Below, piece after piece: positions 63,229 to 64,000 of a stretch of DNA of 64,000 nucleotides. The DNA is from Caryophanales bacterium UBA5364. GTDB taxonomy: Bacteria > Bacillota_I > Bacilli_A > RF39 > UBA660. Position 1 is the first letter of the stretch; each line of letters starts with the position of its first letter. The DNA lies in NCBI GenBank assembly GCA_002410935.1, contig DHPM01000005.1:1-64000 (forward strand), written 5' to 3'. A model generated the notes under the pieces. It saw only the letters and a list, made by a program, of their open reading frames with translations. It made no database searches and was not told where the DNA came from. The translations under genes and the position numbers were made by a program.

Positions 63229-64000
63229 TAACTTATTATTTATCCAATCTTTTCCTTCGGTACTTCTTGTAACTAACATTGATGCTGAAATATCGTCAAC
63301 AACATTTAAGGCTGTCGCAGGTGCATCAATTAATAATCCAATGGTTGATGCAATTAAGAAAGCAGCAGGTGGAAATCCATATAAACTAACAACAAGCATT
63401 TCACCAATTAATCCACCACCTGGAATACCAGACATAACAACACCGCTTAACACCGCAATTAGAATAGCTATTAAATAAGTATCAATTCCAGTGAATGATT
63501 TTTCAAATATCGTAAATAGAAATGATATTTTTAAAATTGAACCAATAACACTACCATGCATATTCATTGTTGCACCAATTGGTAAAACTACTTCTCTAAT
63601 ATCTTTAGGAACCCCAATGTTTTTAGCGGTATCTAGATTAGTAGGTAATGATGCTAATGAACTTTGAGTTGCTAAAGCCGTTGCTGTTGATGGTAAAATA
63701 TGACGATAAAAAGCTTTAACACCATTTTTCCCTCCAGCTACAAAAGCATATAAAGTATAGAAGACTAAAAAATATATAATTGCCACTACAATATATAAAA
63801 CAACACTTTTAGTGTAACCCTCAATTAATTGAGGCCCAAATTGCCCAATTAATGTTGCGAAATAAGCACATAAACCAATTGGGGCATAATACATAATATA
63901 TTTAACTAACTTCATCATAACCTTAGATAATGTATCTAATAACCTCGATAATTCATTGCCCCTTTTACCTAAAGTACTTACTCCAATACCAAACATAATT
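63217..64000 (-). CDS. Dicarboxylate/amino acid:cation symporter (3' part)
   Basis: About 260 C-terminal residues of a DAACS (GltP/DctA) sodium- or proton-coupled carrier. The 5' end lies beyond the window; the full protein is usually 400-450 residues, so the Met at 63996 is probably internal. It contains the re-entrant loops: a serine-rich ALATQSSLASLPTN stretch (HP1), GATMNMHGS in transmembrane segment 7 where NMDGT is usual, and MSGIPGGGLIGEM (HP2). A late Asp-rich helix LLIDAPATALNVVDD holds the substrate and cation residues. The His for Asp change in the NMDG motif may alter cation coupling. Confidence 0.9.
   Translation of the reverse strand, partial: IMFGIGVSTLGKRGNELSRLLDTLSKVMMKLVKYIMYYAPIGLCAYFATLIGQFGPQLIEGYTKSVVLYIVVAIIYFLVFYTLYAFVAGGKNGVKAFYRHILPSTATALATQSSLASLPTNLDTAKNIGVPKDIREVVLPIGATMNMHGSVIGSILKISFLFTIFEKSFTGIDTYLIAILIAVLSGVVMSGIPGGGLIGEMLVVSLYGFPPAAFLIASTIGLLIDAPATALNVVDDISASMLVTRSTEGKDWINNKLLKE

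Noticed and set aside
1-64000. Mycoplasma-type genetic code (TGA as tryptophan) suggested by AT richness
   Set aside because: Several genes end in TGA (tadB, khpA, rseP, M23 gene) and tryptophans are TGG throughout.

Overview
The window comes from an AT-rich, Gram-positive-type bacterium. It has peptidoglycan and undecaprenyl genes, a spore-coat CotE homologue, RNase J-type and MiaB housekeeping genes and clean AGGAGG-like ribosome binding sites. TGA acts as a stop (for example at 39392, 50777 and 53420) and tryptophan is TGG, so this is the standard bacterial code and not the Mycoplasma code. The mix suggests a low-GC Bacillota/Bacilli lineage, perhaps one of the uncultured gut Bacilli close to Mollicutes and Erysipelotrichia. 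That placement is inference.

Positions 1-28898, almost half of the window, hold one gene family repeated head to tail eleven times. The first copy is cut by the window edge. Each product is about 840-865 residues and has four parts: a type IV prepilin leader and hydrophobic helix; a conserved pilin-like region of about 170 residues with two cysteines; seven diverged repeats of 50-65 residues built around FGG(S/T)xxDxF and DGYIAVG motifs, which look like a seven-bladed beta-propeller; and a C-terminal domain ending in a nearly invariant tail, ELRNFDMSIT. The copies are visibly mosaic: N-terminal, propeller and C-terminal variants combine independently, and copy 4 switches between copy-3-like and copy-2-like sequence. 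Some copies have their own terminator and sigmaA-type promoter, while others are joined by short gaps. I read this as a diversifying repertoire of surface or pilus-tip adhesins. It is the strongest candidate here for an undescribed system.

Positions 28996-34670 hold an unrecognised protein with a possible sliding-clamp motif, a XerC/D recombinase, thymidine kinase, pyruvate phosphate dikinase and a DUF192 protein. Positions 34762-40103 hold a compact Tad/Flp pilus operon: Flp pilin, two TadE/G-like pseudopilins, a TadZ/CpaE-like ATPase, the TadA ATPase, a TadB carrying extracellular Ig-like domains, and TadC. No prepilin peptidase lies in the window. Positions 40134-44470 hold murC and a three-gene polysaccharide O-acylation set (lipoprotein, MBOAT, DHHW protein).

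Positions 44545-56001 are mainly housekeeping: an RNase J-like protein with a degraded active site, a pilin-Ig fusion, miaB, a polysaccharide deacetylase, cotE, rpsP-khpA, uppS-cdsA-rseP, an overlooked 116-codon frame that seems to start at ATT, and a NatA/NatB-like ABC exporter. Positions 56020-64000 carry four tRNA genes (Leu-GAG, Thr-CGU, Arg-CCU, Thr-GGU) among single genes: a membrane glycosyltransferase, an M23 protein, two small proteins, an IspD/TarI cytidylyltransferase, an acyltransferase, an HD protein, a coiled-coil protein, a MazG-like protein and the 3' part of a dicarboxylate symporter. No stretch above 300 bases lacks a gene. Intergenic gaps mostly hold intrinsic terminators and sigmaA-type promoters.
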